From assembly GCF_013214815.1 (NCBI RefSeq), contig NZ_JABSPU010000012.1:1-59432 (forward strand): 59,432 nt of DNA, read 5' to 3'. The position numbers and the translations under genes were made by a program. The notes beneath the pieces were generated by a model, which did not search any database, was not told the DNA's origin, and saw only the letters and a list, made by a program, of their open reading frames with translations. This DNA comes from Gilvibacter sp. (GTDB lineage Bacteria; Bacteroidota; Bacteroidia; Flavobacteriales; Flavobacteriaceae). This document shows, in pieces, positions 24,487 through 32,903 of this stretch. Every line of letters begins with the position of its first letter. Positions within the stretch are counted from its first letter, which is position 1.

Positions 24487-25953
24487 CTAATTTCCATGGG
24501 TGTCTAGTAGATCCAAAGTGGTTTGATAGAGTGTTTCTCCTGTGATCTTGCTCTTGAGCCAGGCGTAAAAACTCATGACAAAAATGTCTTCTTCCAAGGG
24601 ATTCTTTTGGGTGAGCTGAGTACTAATCGAGTTTACAAATGCCTCGTCTTGTAACACTCTGGGATTTTGGTAGTAGATGTCTATAATCTTAAGAAAAGCT
24701 ACCACACGCTGTTGTTGTTTTTCTTTGAGGATTTTTTTGAATTGCCTTTTGAATCGATTCAGTCTCAACAATACCAGATCCAGTTTGTCTCGTTCAATAA
24801 GGAGCAGGATCTCAATGATGTTTTTCTGCACTACCCAAGACCAACCCATTTTCTTTTCATACCAAGCGTCGCTGTGGTTCAGCCCGCGCATCAATTGACT
24901 CACCTTATCAAAATCGCCTTGGTGAAAAAAATACATACAAAGGGTGAGTTGTGCATGCAGGTCTGTTTTGGGTTGTTTGTCTAGCAGATTTATGGCCCTT
25001 TGTGGAGCGCCTCCGTAGAAGAATAACAGACTTTGCAAAAGCGCAACTTTGTCTTGCAGCAAGGCTTTATAGCTGGAATAACTGTTGAGATCCTCCACTA
25101 AAAGAGAGACGGTATCTTGGCATTTACTCAGTTGTTTATTTCTAAAGAGACTCAGCGCTATTAAGTGTAAACTTCGCATACGGTACAAAGCGTATCGGCC
25201 TTGAAGCTCTGGTTTGGAAATGATGAGGTTTTTGATCTGCTGACAAAACTCCAATATCTCAAAAAAGGCCTGATTCTTTTGAGCGTATTCCGTGGCAAGG
25301 CTGAGTAGTTGAAAGAGGGATTTATAACTCAAGTGGTGATCTAACTTTAGGGAAGCAGCCTCAAGTGCAGTAGCCAGTTGCTGGTCAAAGCGGATCTTTG
25401 TTGCGGAGCTGTTCTTCTCTTGAAACTGCGCATAGAGTGTGGTGATCTTGAGCTCTTGCAGATAGAGGCCGTTGTTGATTTGAGCCTGTTCAAGTAGCAT
25501 TTGTAAAGATCTGTGCTGTTGCAAATGGGCGTACTGCAGATAGGTTTGATAGATCTCATTGAGGATGGAATAGGCTTCAATTTGCGTTGCGGCGTTTAAA
25601 GCTTTTTCTAAGGTTTTGAAGCCGAGTTTGATCTTTTTCTGTTCAAAAAAGATTCTACTGGCCAGCAAGAGTTTAAGGCAGTTCATGTCTGCTGAGGTCT
25701 CTTTAGCAAAACTCTGAGTGGCTATAAAATCAATCAAGCGATGTTGTATACGGTTGCTCAGTACATAGAGGGCATTCTTATTCGGTTTTCCGTATAAGGC
25801 AATATCCAGATCCTCTGTTTTTCCCTTGCAAAGCATTTGGAATAGATCTGTGTTCTTGGTGTCCGATCTGCGGTTCAATCCTTCCAAATGCCTTTTAAAG
25901 GCAAGCTGCTCATCAGTATCTAACAAGGCAATCGTTTCTCTTAATTCAATCAT
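24487..25953 (-). CDS. Large all-helical protein of unknown function
   Basis: A 488-residue protein with no signal peptide or membrane segment. Almost the whole chain is predicted helix, with paired-helix units (for example KLGFKTLEKALNAATQIEAY and YALYRMRSLHLIALSLFRNK) that resemble degenerate TPR repeats. The start is ELRETIALLDTDEQLAFKRHL. I do not recognise a named family; similar lineage-restricted proteins are common in Flavobacteria. It is probably cytoplasmic and may act through protein contacts. The 162 bases upstream, up to the yiaA gene, are very AT-rich and contain the word ACGTAAGTA twice. Confidence 0.7.
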   Translation of the reverse strand: MIELRETIALLDTDEQLAFKRHLEGLNRRSDTKNTDLFQMLCKGKTEDLDIALYGKPNKNALYVLSNRIQHRLIDFIATQSFAKETSADMNCLKLLLASRIFFEQKKIKLGFKTLEKALNAATQIEAYSILNEIYQTYLQYAHLQQHRSLQMLLEQAQINNGLYLQELKITTLYAQFQEKNSSATKIRFDQQLATALEAASLKLDHHLSYKSLFQLLSLATEYAQKNQAFFEILEFCQQIKNLIISKPELQGRYALYRMRSLHLIALSLFRNKQLSKCQDTVSLLVEDLNSYSSYKALLQDKVALLQSLLFFYGGAPQRAINLLDKQPKTDLHAQLTLCMYFFHQGDFDKVSQLMRGLNHSDAWYEKKMGWSWVVQKNIIEILLLIERDKLDLVLLRLNRFKRQFKKILKEKQQQRVVAFLKIIDIYYQNPRVLQDEAFVNSISTQLTQKNPLEEDIFVMSFYAWLKSKITGETLYQTTLDLLDTHGN

Positions 25954-26115
25954 TTAAACGTAAGTAAATAATTATATAAGTACCATAAATATTATATTAT
26001 AAGATTAAATGTATTAAATAAAACGTAAGTATTTGAGAAATTTTGTGTTTGTAGCCTATTCGAATCGATCCATATTTGCCTTGTAATCAAAACATAAATC
26101 ATCAAAACAAGAATT

Positions 26116-26595
26116 ATGGAAGATCAAGTGTTTAAAACCAAAAAACCAGTCAACGCTCCTTTTAAATCTAAGACCGTTGACCCAGAGAACTTCGATTGCA
26201 AACCTACCTCGGCTTTCGTGTCGGCTTCATGGACAGCACTCTTTATTGGAATGGTTTCTTATTGTGTCGGACTGTGGAACGTAAGTATGGAACTCAATGA
26301 GAAGGGATATTACTTCACCATTCTCCTTTTCGGTTTATTCAGTGTGGTGTCAGTACAGAAAAGTGTTCGTGACCGTTTGGAGGGAATTCCCGTCACTGAA
26401 ATTTACTACGGCATCAGTTGGTTCACTACTATTGCATCCATATTGCTACTCATCATTGGGCTATGGAACGCAGACATCGACCTCAGTGAAAAAGGCTTTT
26501 ACGGCATGTCATTTACCCTGGCACTCTTTGCTGCGGTGGCGGTACAAAAAAATACGCGGGACATTAAATTCTTGGAACGCGCAGAGAAGAATTAA
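26116..26595 (+). CDS. yiaA: YiaA/YiaB-family inner membrane protein
   Basis: A 159-residue membrane protein made of two YiaAB units. Each is a pair of helices with matching motifs: [18 protein letters not shown] then [24 protein letters not shown], and [20 protein letters not shown] then [24 protein letters not shown]. The repeat shows duplication inside one gene. The N-terminal 35 residues are polar and cytoplasmic. The function of this family is unknown. The gene stands alone and ends in a strong terminator. Confidence 0.9.
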   Translation: MEDQVFKTKKPVNAPFKSKTVDPENFDCKPTSAFVSASWTALFIGMVSYCVGLWNVSMELNEKGYYFTILLFGLFSVVSVQKSVRDRLEGIPVTEIYYGISWFTTIASILLLIIGLWNADIDLSEKGFYGMSFTLALFAAVAVQKNTRDIKFLERAEKN

Positions 26596-26639
26596 CGCAA
26601 ATTGGAAGAGGTTTTGATGCGAGAGCAGCTGCCTTTGAA

Positions 26640-26672
26640 GTCCCGGCATTGTAATGATGTCGGGGCTTTTTT
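26640..26672 (+). terminator. Intrinsic terminator after yiaA
   Basis: GTCCCGGCAT (26640-26649) pairs with ATGTCGGGGC (26657-26666), with two G-T pairs and a 7-base loop, followed by six T. It touches the stop codon of the convergent GNAT gene. Confidence 0.9.
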
Positions 26673-27054
26673 ATTGGTAAAAACAATACTCGAACTGCGT
26701 CATACCAATTTTGGGATAGTATTCTCGGGCTGCTGGAGCCGCAAGCAAAATCAATTTTGCTTCAGGCGCTTGCGCTTTAGTCAGCCTGATGAGTTCCTTG
26801 CCGATGCCCTGATGCTGATAAGCCTCGTCTACAGCCAGATCAGAGAGATAGGTACAATAGGTAAAGTCGGAGATGCTTCTGGATACTCCAACTAACTTAT
26901 CCCCGTCGCGAGCGGTCAAAATAATATCTGCATGTTTTACCATGTTCTTTAATGTTTCCAGAGCCTTTGGGCGGCGTTCGGCCAGGGTTGAGGCCATTAA
27001 CAACTTTTGAAATTCTTCCCCAGTCAATTCGGGTTCTAGGCTATAGGTAATCAT
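26671..27054 (-). CDS. GNAT-family N-acetyltransferase
   Basis: A 127-residue acetyl-CoA dependent transferase. The acetyl-CoA loop is DEAYQHQGIGKELI (Q/R-x-x-G-x-G/A pattern), after the strand TYLSDLAV, and the C-terminal AAREYYPKIGMTQF is a usual GNAT ending. The frame opens at 27090, but the ATG at 27054 is preferred because the earlier one lies further inside the sigma-factor gene; even so the two genes overlap by 14 bases. This makes it the last gene of the VOC-YCII-sigma operon. The substrate is unknown. Confidence 0.87.
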   Translation of the reverse strand: MITYSLEPELTGEEFQKLLMASTLAERRPKALETLKNMVKHADIILTARDGDKLVGVSRSISDFTYCTYLSDLAVDEAYQHQGIGKELIRLTKAQAPEAKLILLAAPAAREYYPKIGMTQFEYCFYQ

Positions 27055-28276
27055 TGCGTTTTTGTAAGAGATAGTGTTTTTCCAATGCATTATTAACGGT
27101 CTCTAGGGCTTTATCCATATACTTTAAGGCTGATTTTTTGTCGCCTGTTTTAAAATGGAAATCGGCCCAGGTAGCCCATAAGAGATACGCCCGCTGATTC
27201 AATAGGGATTCGTCTATGGTGGAGAGCTGCCCAAGAACGAGCTCATATTTTTGAAGCTGAAGCAACACAATGATTATGTTGAGTCTATTCAGTTCGCTGG
27301 GATTCAGTTTTTGAAGCTTTTTGTAGTGCTCCAAAATGGCTCGCCAGTTGGTGTCTTTGAACGATTTGGCTTTCAGATGTTCCGCGGCTATTGCGGCTTC
27401 TAAATGATAGATGGATTGATCGGGATAGGTCACCGCTTTATTCATAGCGTCGTTACCCACTTTGATCAGTGGAAAATGCCAAAGCGATCGATCCTGTGAT
27501 TCCAAATCTATAAGCTGCCCGTCTTCACTGAGTTTACTTTCTAAACGGGAGGCGTGGAAGCAAAGCAGACCAAACAAGGCATAGCTGCTGCCGGAGCGCA
27601 GCATTTCTTTTTTAAGCACCAGTTGATTCAAACGCAGGGCTTCTCCGCAGAGTTCGCGGTCAATAAGTGCCTCGCGTTTGGTAGAGTGGAAGCCTTCATT
27701 GAAGATCAAATAGATCACTCGCAAAACACCTTGCAGTCGGGCAGGGATCTGTGCCTTGTCTGGAAACTCAAAACGGATCTTTTTTTCTGCGACCTTTTTA
27801 CGAGCTCGGGAGAGTCGTTTTTTAATGGTCTCTTCCTTGGTGAGTAGGGCGGCGGCGATCTCTTTTAGGGAGAATCCCGAGATGGTTTTTAGCGCAAAGG
27901 CCAATTGTTCCTCCAGAGCCAATTCTGGGTGACAGGCCACAAAGATCATGCGGAGTTGACTGTCTTCTATTTCGAGATCTAAAAACAAATCGTTGAGGTG
28001 AATGCTCGCTGCTCCGTGTGCCAATTTTTCACTGCGGAGCTGATCTGCTTTGACTTTTCTGAGCAGATCAATGGTTCTGTTTTTGGCCGATTTGATGAAC
28101 CAGGCCTCTGGGTTTTCTGGAATTTGTTTTCGCCATTGTTGTGTGGCTTTGACAAAGGTATCCTGTACCGCATCTTCAATCAACTCCAGATGCGATAACC
28201 CAAAAAAGTTGGTCAAGACAGCGATCATCTTTCCGTATTGGTGTCTGAAAAGATGATCGACCACTTGACTATCCAT
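27041..28276 (-). CDS. ECF sigma factor with long C-terminal extension (ECF42-like, DUF6596)
   Basis: A 411-residue extracytoplasmic-function sigma factor. Region 2 is at about 10-75 (MIAVLTNFFG, then EDAVQDTFVKATQQW), region 4 at about 100-160 (FALKTISGFSLKEIAAALL, then KKRLSRARKK). The remaining 250 residues contain RVIYLIFNEGFHSTK, the hallmark of DUF6596, and then TPR-like helices. Sigma factors of this kind (ECF42) lack an anti-sigma factor and are co-transcribed with DGPF/YCII proteins, exactly as here. The start overlaps the stop of the YCII gene by one base (TAATG). The C-terminal helices are thought to control activity in place of an anti-sigma factor. Confidence 0.93.
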   Translation of the reverse strand: MDSQVVDHLFRHQYGKMIAVLTNFFGLSHLELIEDAVQDTFVKATQQWRKQIPENPEAWFIKSAKNRTIDLLRKVKADQLRSEKLAHGAASIHLNDLFLDLEIEDSQLRMIFVACHPELALEEQLAFALKTISGFSLKEIAAALLTKEETIKKRLSRARKKVAEKKIRFEFPDKAQIPARLQGVLRVIYLIFNEGFHSTKREALIDRELCGEALRLNQLVLKKEMLRSGSSYALFGLLCFHASRLESKLSEDGQLIDLESQDRSLWHFPLIKVGNDAMNKAVTYPDQSIYHLEAAIAAEHLKAKSFKDTNWRAILEHYKKLQKLNPSELNRLNIIIVLLQLQKYELVLGQLSTIDESLLNQRAYLLWATWADFHFKTGDKKSALKYMDKALETVNNALEKHYLLQKRNDYL

Positions 28277-28623
28277 TAGTCTTCAAAGACCATGATTTCT
28301 CGAATCTCAACCGTACTACCCAAATCGTAATCTGGGAAGTCCTGCGCTATTTCTTGAACTTCGTCCATGTCTTTGGCGCTTACAATAAAGTATCCGCCAA
28401 CCAATTCTTTACTTTCTGCAAAGGGTCCATCCGTCACCACCCGATCCGGCCCTGAGATTCTACGCACAGGGTCGTGCAAAGCTTCACCGCCTTTTACAAT
28501 TCCGGCGGCTTCCATTTTATTGCTCCAGGTAAACCATTTACCCATGCGTTCTTGTAGCTGTTCTGGAGACAGTCCCATGTCTGCATAGGTCTCTCCAATG
28601 AAGATCATCATAAAATCTTTCAT
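28276..28623 (-). CDS. YCII-related DGPF-domain protein
   Basis: A 115-residue dimeric alpha-beta barrel-type protein. The motif VTDGPFAESKELVGGYFI contains the DGPF signature. Proteins of this type accompany ECF42 sigma factors and are likely members of its regulon, but no enzymatic activity is firmly known. The gene lies 27 bases after the VOC gene stops and overlaps the sigma factor start by one base. Confidence 0.92.
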   Translation of the reverse strand: MKDFMMIFIGETYADMGLSPEQLQERMGKWFTWSNKMEAAGIVKGGEALHDPVRRISGPDRVVTDGPFAESKELVGGYFIVSAKDMDEVQEIAQDFPDYDLGSTVEIREIMVFED

Positions 28624-28650
28624 GATTGTATATTTTAATTGTTGAGTAGT

Positions 28651-29025
28651 TTAGTTTGGTGAGTGAAATCCAACCAGATTCCCTTCAGTATCTGTAAAGG
28701 TCGCAAAAAATCCATGCGGTCCCAAAGCCGTTTTCGGGATTGCGATCTTTCTTCCAGCAGCTTCAACCCGCGCTAGCGGTTGAGCCAAGTCGTCGCCGCC
28801 GTTTAAGTAAATGATGGAGCCCGTTTGAGATGGTTTGGCGTCTGGACTTTTTACAATACTTCCGCCCACACCTTCTTGTTGGTCTGAGGGAAAGAAAGCC
28901 ATCACCTGATCAAACTCAGGCATTTCTAAGGTTTCCATTTCTGCTTGAAAAACAGCTTGATAAAAGTCTTTTGCGCGGTCAAAATCCGTAGTTGGGATCT
29001 CAAACCAGTTTAATGCATTTTTCAT
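28651..29025 (-). CDS. VOC-family (glyoxalase/bleomycin-resistance-like) protein
   Basis: A 124-residue protein with two beta-alpha-beta-beta-beta modules. The first reads LNWFEIPTTDFDRAKDFYQAVF, the second begins at KIAIPKTALGPHGFFATFTDTEGNLVGFH. Candidate metal ligands are in these blocks (Glu, His). It is the first gene of the sigma-factor operon, and such proteins often belong to the same ECF42 unit. The substrate is unknown. Confidence 0.9.
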   Translation of the reverse strand: MKNALNWFEIPTTDFDRAKDFYQAVFQAEMETLEMPEFDQVMAFFPSDQQEGVGGSIVKSPDAKPSQTGSIIYLNGGDDLAQPLARVEAAGRKIAIPKTALGPHGFFATFTDTEGNLVGFHSPN

Positions 29026-29073
29026 AATTAAGAGTTTTTTATCCCGAATTCCGCAATAGAAAATTTATTACGT

Positions 29074-29174
29074 CTAGAAACTGCTGCAAAATATTGTTTA
29101 GGCTGTTTTCGATTTAACCGTAGCGCTGCTATGGTTTAAATCTCCAAACAGCAATATTTTCTTGCATTTTCTAG
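29074..29174. repeat. 101-bp interrupted palindrome (MITE-like or structured RNA)
   Basis: Nested matching arms share one centre at about 29125: CTAGAAA/TTTCTAG (outer), TGCA/TGCA, AAATATTG/CAATATTT, GCTGTTT/AAACAGC, GATTTAACC/GGTTTAAATC and TAGC/GCTA (inner, with a 3-base loop GCT). Small bulges interrupt the stem. A further 6-bp match (29056-29061 with 29188-29193) may extend it. The element fills most of the 263-base gap between the VOC gene and the next minus-strand gene. It has no coding potential. See findings. Confidence 0.75.
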
Positions 29175-29288
29175 CCTCACTACAAAGTTCTATCACGCAC
29201 TTCGGGAGTTAGTTAATGAATATTTACACTCTTAGTACGAAGCTGTTTTGCAAAAGGGGGACAAGAATTTTATTTTTTTTGGCGGAGC

Positions 29289-30146
29289 CTAACTGCGGGG
29301 TTTCATTTCAAAGTTGATCTTGATCTCACCATCTATGATCAAACGCACGTAATAGTATTTTTTTGGGTCGATCATATGATCCAGGGCATAATCAAATTTA
29401 TGTGACCCTGGCGCTACCGTATCGTCAAAGAAAAGTTCGTCCAAGACAATATTGTCCTGATTGAACAGCGCAATATGCACCTTAGACTCTTTGGAGAGGC
29501 GGTACTCAAATTTTCCTTTCATGGATCGTTTAATGAGCCCATTGCCTTGCGGACGGCGGACGGTCTCTCCTGCAACCGTAATGGTGTCTGAATCTATAAG
29601 GTCCATCACCAAACCGCGCGCTTCGCTGGTTTGAGCAATGTCCATAGAATTGATTTCAGCTATTGGGCGTCCATTGGTCAAGGCCCAAACAGCTTGTTGG
29701 CCCGCTATCCCGTAGGCTTCTTCTTTACGGATACGCTCAGCCAAGGTTCTCAGATTCCCCGAGGCCATTTCCCCCAGTTCGTAGACTGCGTTGGCGTCTG
29801 GGGCGGCATTTAATTCTTGTATTCTCATTCCGTAAAGTGGAATGGTCTTTTTTTCTTGAGGTTTTAGGGTGATCTCTTCCCCGCGAGTAATGATGATATC
29901 TTGCACATCTGGGTTTTCTGAATACAAGATCTGCCCCGTATTGATAATGAGCGTCAACACTTCGCTTTCATTGTTGACCACTTCTAAATTGATGGGCTTG
30001 TAGTAGTGCGGACTGTCTTCGTTACCGCTAAAAGTGGCACTCACAAAGGCTTCGTCCAAAGCAGTTTTAAAAAGCATGGATCGCTGGCAAACCGCAGTCA
30101 ATGGCAGCACAAATAAGAGCAAGAATGCAATGGAAGTGTTTTTCAT
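29289..30146 (-). CDS. Secreted protein of unknown function
   Basis: A 285-residue exported protein with signal peptide MKNTSIAFLLLFVLPLTAVCQ. The first 110 residues form a beta-sandwich-like part (YYKPINLEVVNNESEVLTLI, EKKTIPLYGMRIQEL) that looks like a surface Ig-type fold. A helical middle (TLAERIRKEEAYGIAGQQAVWALTNG) resembles helices in thioester/Ig domain proteins. The end is beta-rich (FEYRLSKESKVHIALFNQD, KFDYALDHMIDPKKYYY). I do not recognise a named family; periplasmic location is likely. Confidence 0.68.
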   Translation of the reverse strand: MKNTSIAFLLLFVLPLTAVCQRSMLFKTALDEAFVSATFSGNEDSPHYYKPINLEVVNNESEVLTLIINTGQILYSENPDVQDIIITRGEEITLKPQEKKTIPLYGMRIQELNAAPDANAVYELGEMASGNLRTLAERIRKEEAYGIAGQQAVWALTNGRPIAEINSMDIAQTSEARGLVMDLIDSDTITVAGETVRRPQGNGLIKRSMKGKFEYRLSKESKVHIALFNQDNIVLDELFFDDTVAPGSHKFDYALDHMIDPKKYYYVRLIIDGEIKINFEMKPRS

Positions 30147-30185
30147 AATGATAGTCTAGTGTTGCTTAAAAAACGCGAGATCTAT

Positions 30186-30639
30186 CTAAAAATTATGAGG
30201 CGGGTATCCTTGAGCGGTAAAAATACTTTGCGCCAACTCTAAATCTTCCTTACCACCGAGGCTTTCCGGGCGCAGCATAATGTAGTGTCTGCGCAGGCGG
30301 CCTTTTTCATTGCGGTAGTAAACAACCAAGTGTCTGTAGGCCTTCTGCATTAAAGCTGGGCTGGTCTTGATCTTGACAAAATCTTTACGCAATATGGTTT
30401 GCTGATGCACAAACCACAAAGACTATATGAACCACTTCTGAGTTTTGAAAGCTCGCCATTTGAGTGGCTAAATAATATATGAATAGGCCGAGTAAGGCGC
30501 TCGCCATGCACAGTGGAGATACCACGCTGTAGGTGTCGTCAATATCAAAAAGTTCTTCAGGATTGCTGCTTTGATTGAACACCAAACGATCTTCTAAAAC
30601 GTGGCACAAGCCTTTTTGTGTGGTAAAATAGGTTTGCAT
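30186..30639 (-). pseudogene. Frameshifted paralogue of the neighbouring 162-aa membrane protein gene
   Basis: Two overlapping minus-strand frames together rebuild one protein. The first (30385-30639, MQTYFTTQKGLCHVLEDRLVFNQSSNPEEL...) aligns with the start of the 30639-31127 product (GLCHVMTDKIVFNQSTNPEER). The second (30186-30419) aligns with its end (LVVYYRNEKGRLRRH against FIFHFKDGDGKKRHR, and LAQSIFTAQG against TAKSLFTTRG). The frame change is at about 30405-30430, in the repeated words TTTGTGG and TTTGTGC on the minus strand, and corresponds to one extra base. It begins with a one-base overlap with the intact copy. It could be a real decayed duplicate, a sequencing error or programmed slippage. 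Confidence 0.72.
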
Positions 30640-31127
30640 CAGCTTTGAAAAATTCCGCGAGTAGTGAATAAAGACTTAGCGGTCTCAATAGAATCTTTAC
30701 TACCCTCAGTGAAGGGTTTCATTTTTATGCCCCGGTGCCTTTTTTTACCATCCCCATCTTTAAAATGGAATATAAAATAGCCTTGAGATTCTCCCAGTAT
30801 GATGGTTTTATATTTTACAAGCAGTAGATTTTCCATGGGGATCATCTGCGTTTGAGATACTCCATGATCATAAAACCAAAAGAAGACAAACATAGCCAGT
30901 ATCAGTAGTACTAAAGGCGAAAGGTTGTCAAAGGGATCTCCCAAAACAATGGAAAGTATCAGTGCTAAAAAGAACAAGACTGGGATCAGTTTTGGTGTGA
31001 TCAGGTCTGAGGGTTTTATTGACGGCAGGCCGTAGCGTTCCTCCGGATTCGTACTTTGATTAAAGACGATCTTATCCGTCATAACATGACAAAGTCCGCT
31101 TGAAAATTCAAAAACCGAATGCTCCAT
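30639..31127 (-). CDS. Small membrane protein of unknown function, intact member of a paralogous pair
   Basis: A 162-residue protein. The N-terminal part is soluble (SGLCHVMTDKIVFNQSTNPEERYG). Two membrane helices follow at about residues 47-62 (IPVLFFLALILSIVLG) and 69-86 (LSPLVLLILAMFVFFWF). The C-terminal part has strands LLLVKYKTIILGESQGYFIFHF and a helix at the end (SKDSIETAKSLFTTRG), which resembles a PH-like or GRAM-like domain. Function is unknown. The next gene downstream is a frameshifted copy, so the pair arose by tandem duplication. It follows lysS by 18 bases on the same strand. Confidence 0.72.
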   Translation of the reverse strand: MEHSVFEFSSGLCHVMTDKIVFNQSTNPEERYGLPSIKPSDLITPKLIPVLFFLALILSIVLGDPFDNLSPLVLLILAMFVFFWFYDHGVSQTQMIPMENLLLVKYKTIILGESQGYFIFHFKDGDGKKRHRGIKMKPFTEGSKDSIETAKSLFTTRGIFQS

Positions 31128-31145
31128 ACGGGAAGATACGAAAAT

Positions 31146-32837
31146 CTACCCCACAAAGTTTACTAGGAGCGCATCCGCAGTTTTCTCCACCTTCGCCAAA
31201 CCATTTTTGGTGAGCTCCTTAATGGCTTTGTCCCATTTTTTATTAGAAAGTCCCGCTTGTTCTTTCAAGTCCCCTAAAGGCATAGATTCTCCTTTGCGAA
31301 GCAGCTCTAAAACGCCTTTGGCTTCATCGGTCAAAGCAACTTGCTTTTTCTCCGGCTTCATTTGCGGGAAGAACAAGACTTCTTGAATGGATTGGTTGTC
31401 TGTCAAGAACATGATGAGTCGGTCCATACCAATTCCCATCCCTGAGGTTGGAGGCATACCGTATTCTAAAGAACGCAAAAAGTCAAAGTCAATGAATTCT
31501 GTAGCTTCATCATCTCCTTTTTGAGCCAATTTAAGCTGATGCTCAAAACGCTCGCGTTGATCGATAGGATCGTTCAGTTCTGAGTAAGCGTTGGCAATTT
31601 CTTTACCGCAAACCATAAGTTCAAAGCGCTCGGTGAGTTCTGGATTCTCACGGTGCGATTTACACAGCGGACTCATTTCTTTAGGATAGTCAGTGATAAA
31701 GGTCGGTTGGATGTAGTTGCCCTCACACTTCTCACCAAAGATCTCGTCAATGAGCTTTCCTTTACCCATCGTCTCATCAGTTTCAACGCCAAGTTCTTTA
31801 CAAGCCTCGCGGATCTCATCTTCTGACTTTCCGTAAATATCAAAACCGGTAAACTCCAAAATCGAGTCTCGCATACTGATGCGCTTATAAGGCGCTTTGA
31901 AATCCACCTCATAATCTCCAAAGGTCGCTTTGGTAGTTCCGTTCACGGCCATGGCGCAGTGCTCCAGCAGCTTTTCACAGAAGTCCATCATCCAGTTGTA
32001 GTCTTTATAGGCCACGTAGATCTCCATGGCTGTAAACTCCGGATTGTGCGTACGGTCCATCCCTTCATTGCGGAAGTTCTTGGAGAATTCATAGACTCCA
32101 TCAAATCCACCAACAATAAGTCGTTTTAAATACAGCTCGTTGGCAATTCGCATATAAAGCGGAATGTCCAAGCTGTTGTGGTGGGTAATGAACGGACGCG
32201 CCGCAGCACCTCCAGGAATCGGTTGTAAGATCGGAGTCTCTACTTCAAAATAACCAGCCTCGTTAAAGAACTCGCGCATGGCATTGAATAGCTTGGTGCG
32301 CTTCACAAAGGTTTCCTTAACCTGAGGATTCACTGCCAAGTCCGCGTAGCGCTGACGGTAGCGTTGCTCCGGGTCGTCAAACTTATCGTAAATGACACCA
32401 TCTTTTCCTTTAGGTAGGGGAAGCGGCTTAAGCGCTTTGCTCAAAAGCACAAACTCTTTTACCATTACAGTCTTTTCACCTACCTGAGTGGTGAAGAGCT
32501 CTCCGTGGATTCCAATAAAATCACCAATATCAAGCAGCTTTTTGTACAACTCGTTATAAGCGGTTTTGTCTTCTCCCGGGCAGATCTCGTCACGGTTAAA
32601 GTATACTTGGATGCGTCCGTCTGCATCTTGAAGTTCTGCAAAGGAAGCCTTCCCTTGGATTCTTCTAGACATCAATCGGCCTGCAACAACAACCTGTTTG
32701 CCTTCTGAAAACTCCTGTTTAATGGTTGCAGAAGTATGGTCAACGGGAAATTCCGCTGCCGGATAAGGGTCTATCCCCAGGGCTTTGATTTGCGCCAATT
32801 TCTCGCGGCGCACCAGTTCTTGTTCAGACAATTGCAT
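31146..32837 (-). CDS. lysS: Lysine--tRNA ligase (class II) with C-terminal extension
   Basis: Charges tRNA-Lys with lysine. The 563-residue chain has an N-terminal OB-fold anticodon-binding domain (about 50-170), motif 2 FRNEGMDRTHNPEF and motif 3 GMGIGMDRLIMFL. Most bacterial LysRS are near 500 residues; here about 70 residues follow the last catalytic block (LTDEAKGVLELLRKG, GLSNKKWDKAIKELTKNG), looking like a small winged-helix domain that I believe is usual in Flavobacteria. The frame extends to 32858, but the ATG at 32837 is better because a TAATTTTG -7 element lies just upstream at 32863-32856, which puts the longer start inside the promoter. Confidence 0.96.
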   Translation of the reverse strand: MQLSEQELVRREKLAQIKALGIDPYPAAEFPVDHTSATIKQEFSEGKQVVVAGRLMSRRIQGKASFAELQDADGRIQVYFNRDEICPGEDKTAYNELYKKLLDIGDFIGIHGELFTTQVGEKTVMVKEFVLLSKALKPLPLPKGKDGVIYDKFDDPEQRYRQRYADLAVNPQVKETFVKRTKLFNAMREFFNEAGYFEVETPILQPIPGGAAARPFITHHNSLDIPLYMRIANELYLKRLIVGGFDGVYEFSKNFRNEGMDRTHNPEFTAMEIYVAYKDYNWMMDFCEKLLEHCAMAVNGTTKATFGDYEVDFKAPYKRISMRDSILEFTGFDIYGKSEDEIREACKELGVETDETMGKGKLIDEIFGEKCEGNYIQPTFITDYPKEMSPLCKSHRENPELTERFELMVCGKEIANAYSELNDPIDQRERFEHQLKLAQKGDDEATEFIDFDFLRSLEYGMPPTSGMGIGMDRLIMFLTDNQSIQEVLFFPQMKPEKKQVALTDEAKGVLELLRKGESMPLGDLKEQAGLSNKKWDKAIKELTKNGLAKVEKTADALLVNFVG

Positions 32838-32850
32838 GCAAAAGAATTTA

Positions 32851-32877
32851 AGAGGCAAAATTACAGTTTTTGCCTCT
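32851..32877 (-). promoter_or_regulatory. 10-bp inverted repeat overlapping the lysS -7 element
   Basis: AGAGGCAAAA (32851-32860) and TTTTGCCTCT (32868-32877) are perfect reverse complements with a 7-base spacer. The minus-strand -7 element TAATTTTG covers 32863-32856. The hairpin also lies between the thioredoxin-like gene and lysS, so it could end that transcript, though no long U-run follows. An operator for lysS is the other reading. Confidence 0.5.
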
Positions 32878-32903
32878 ATTATTAAATTCTTCCTTGCAGC
32901 AAT

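Noticed and set aside
25958-26031. Direct repeat ACGTAAGTA twice before yiaA
   Set aside because: Only nine bases, in very AT-rich sequence, 65 bases apart, with no other support as an operator.
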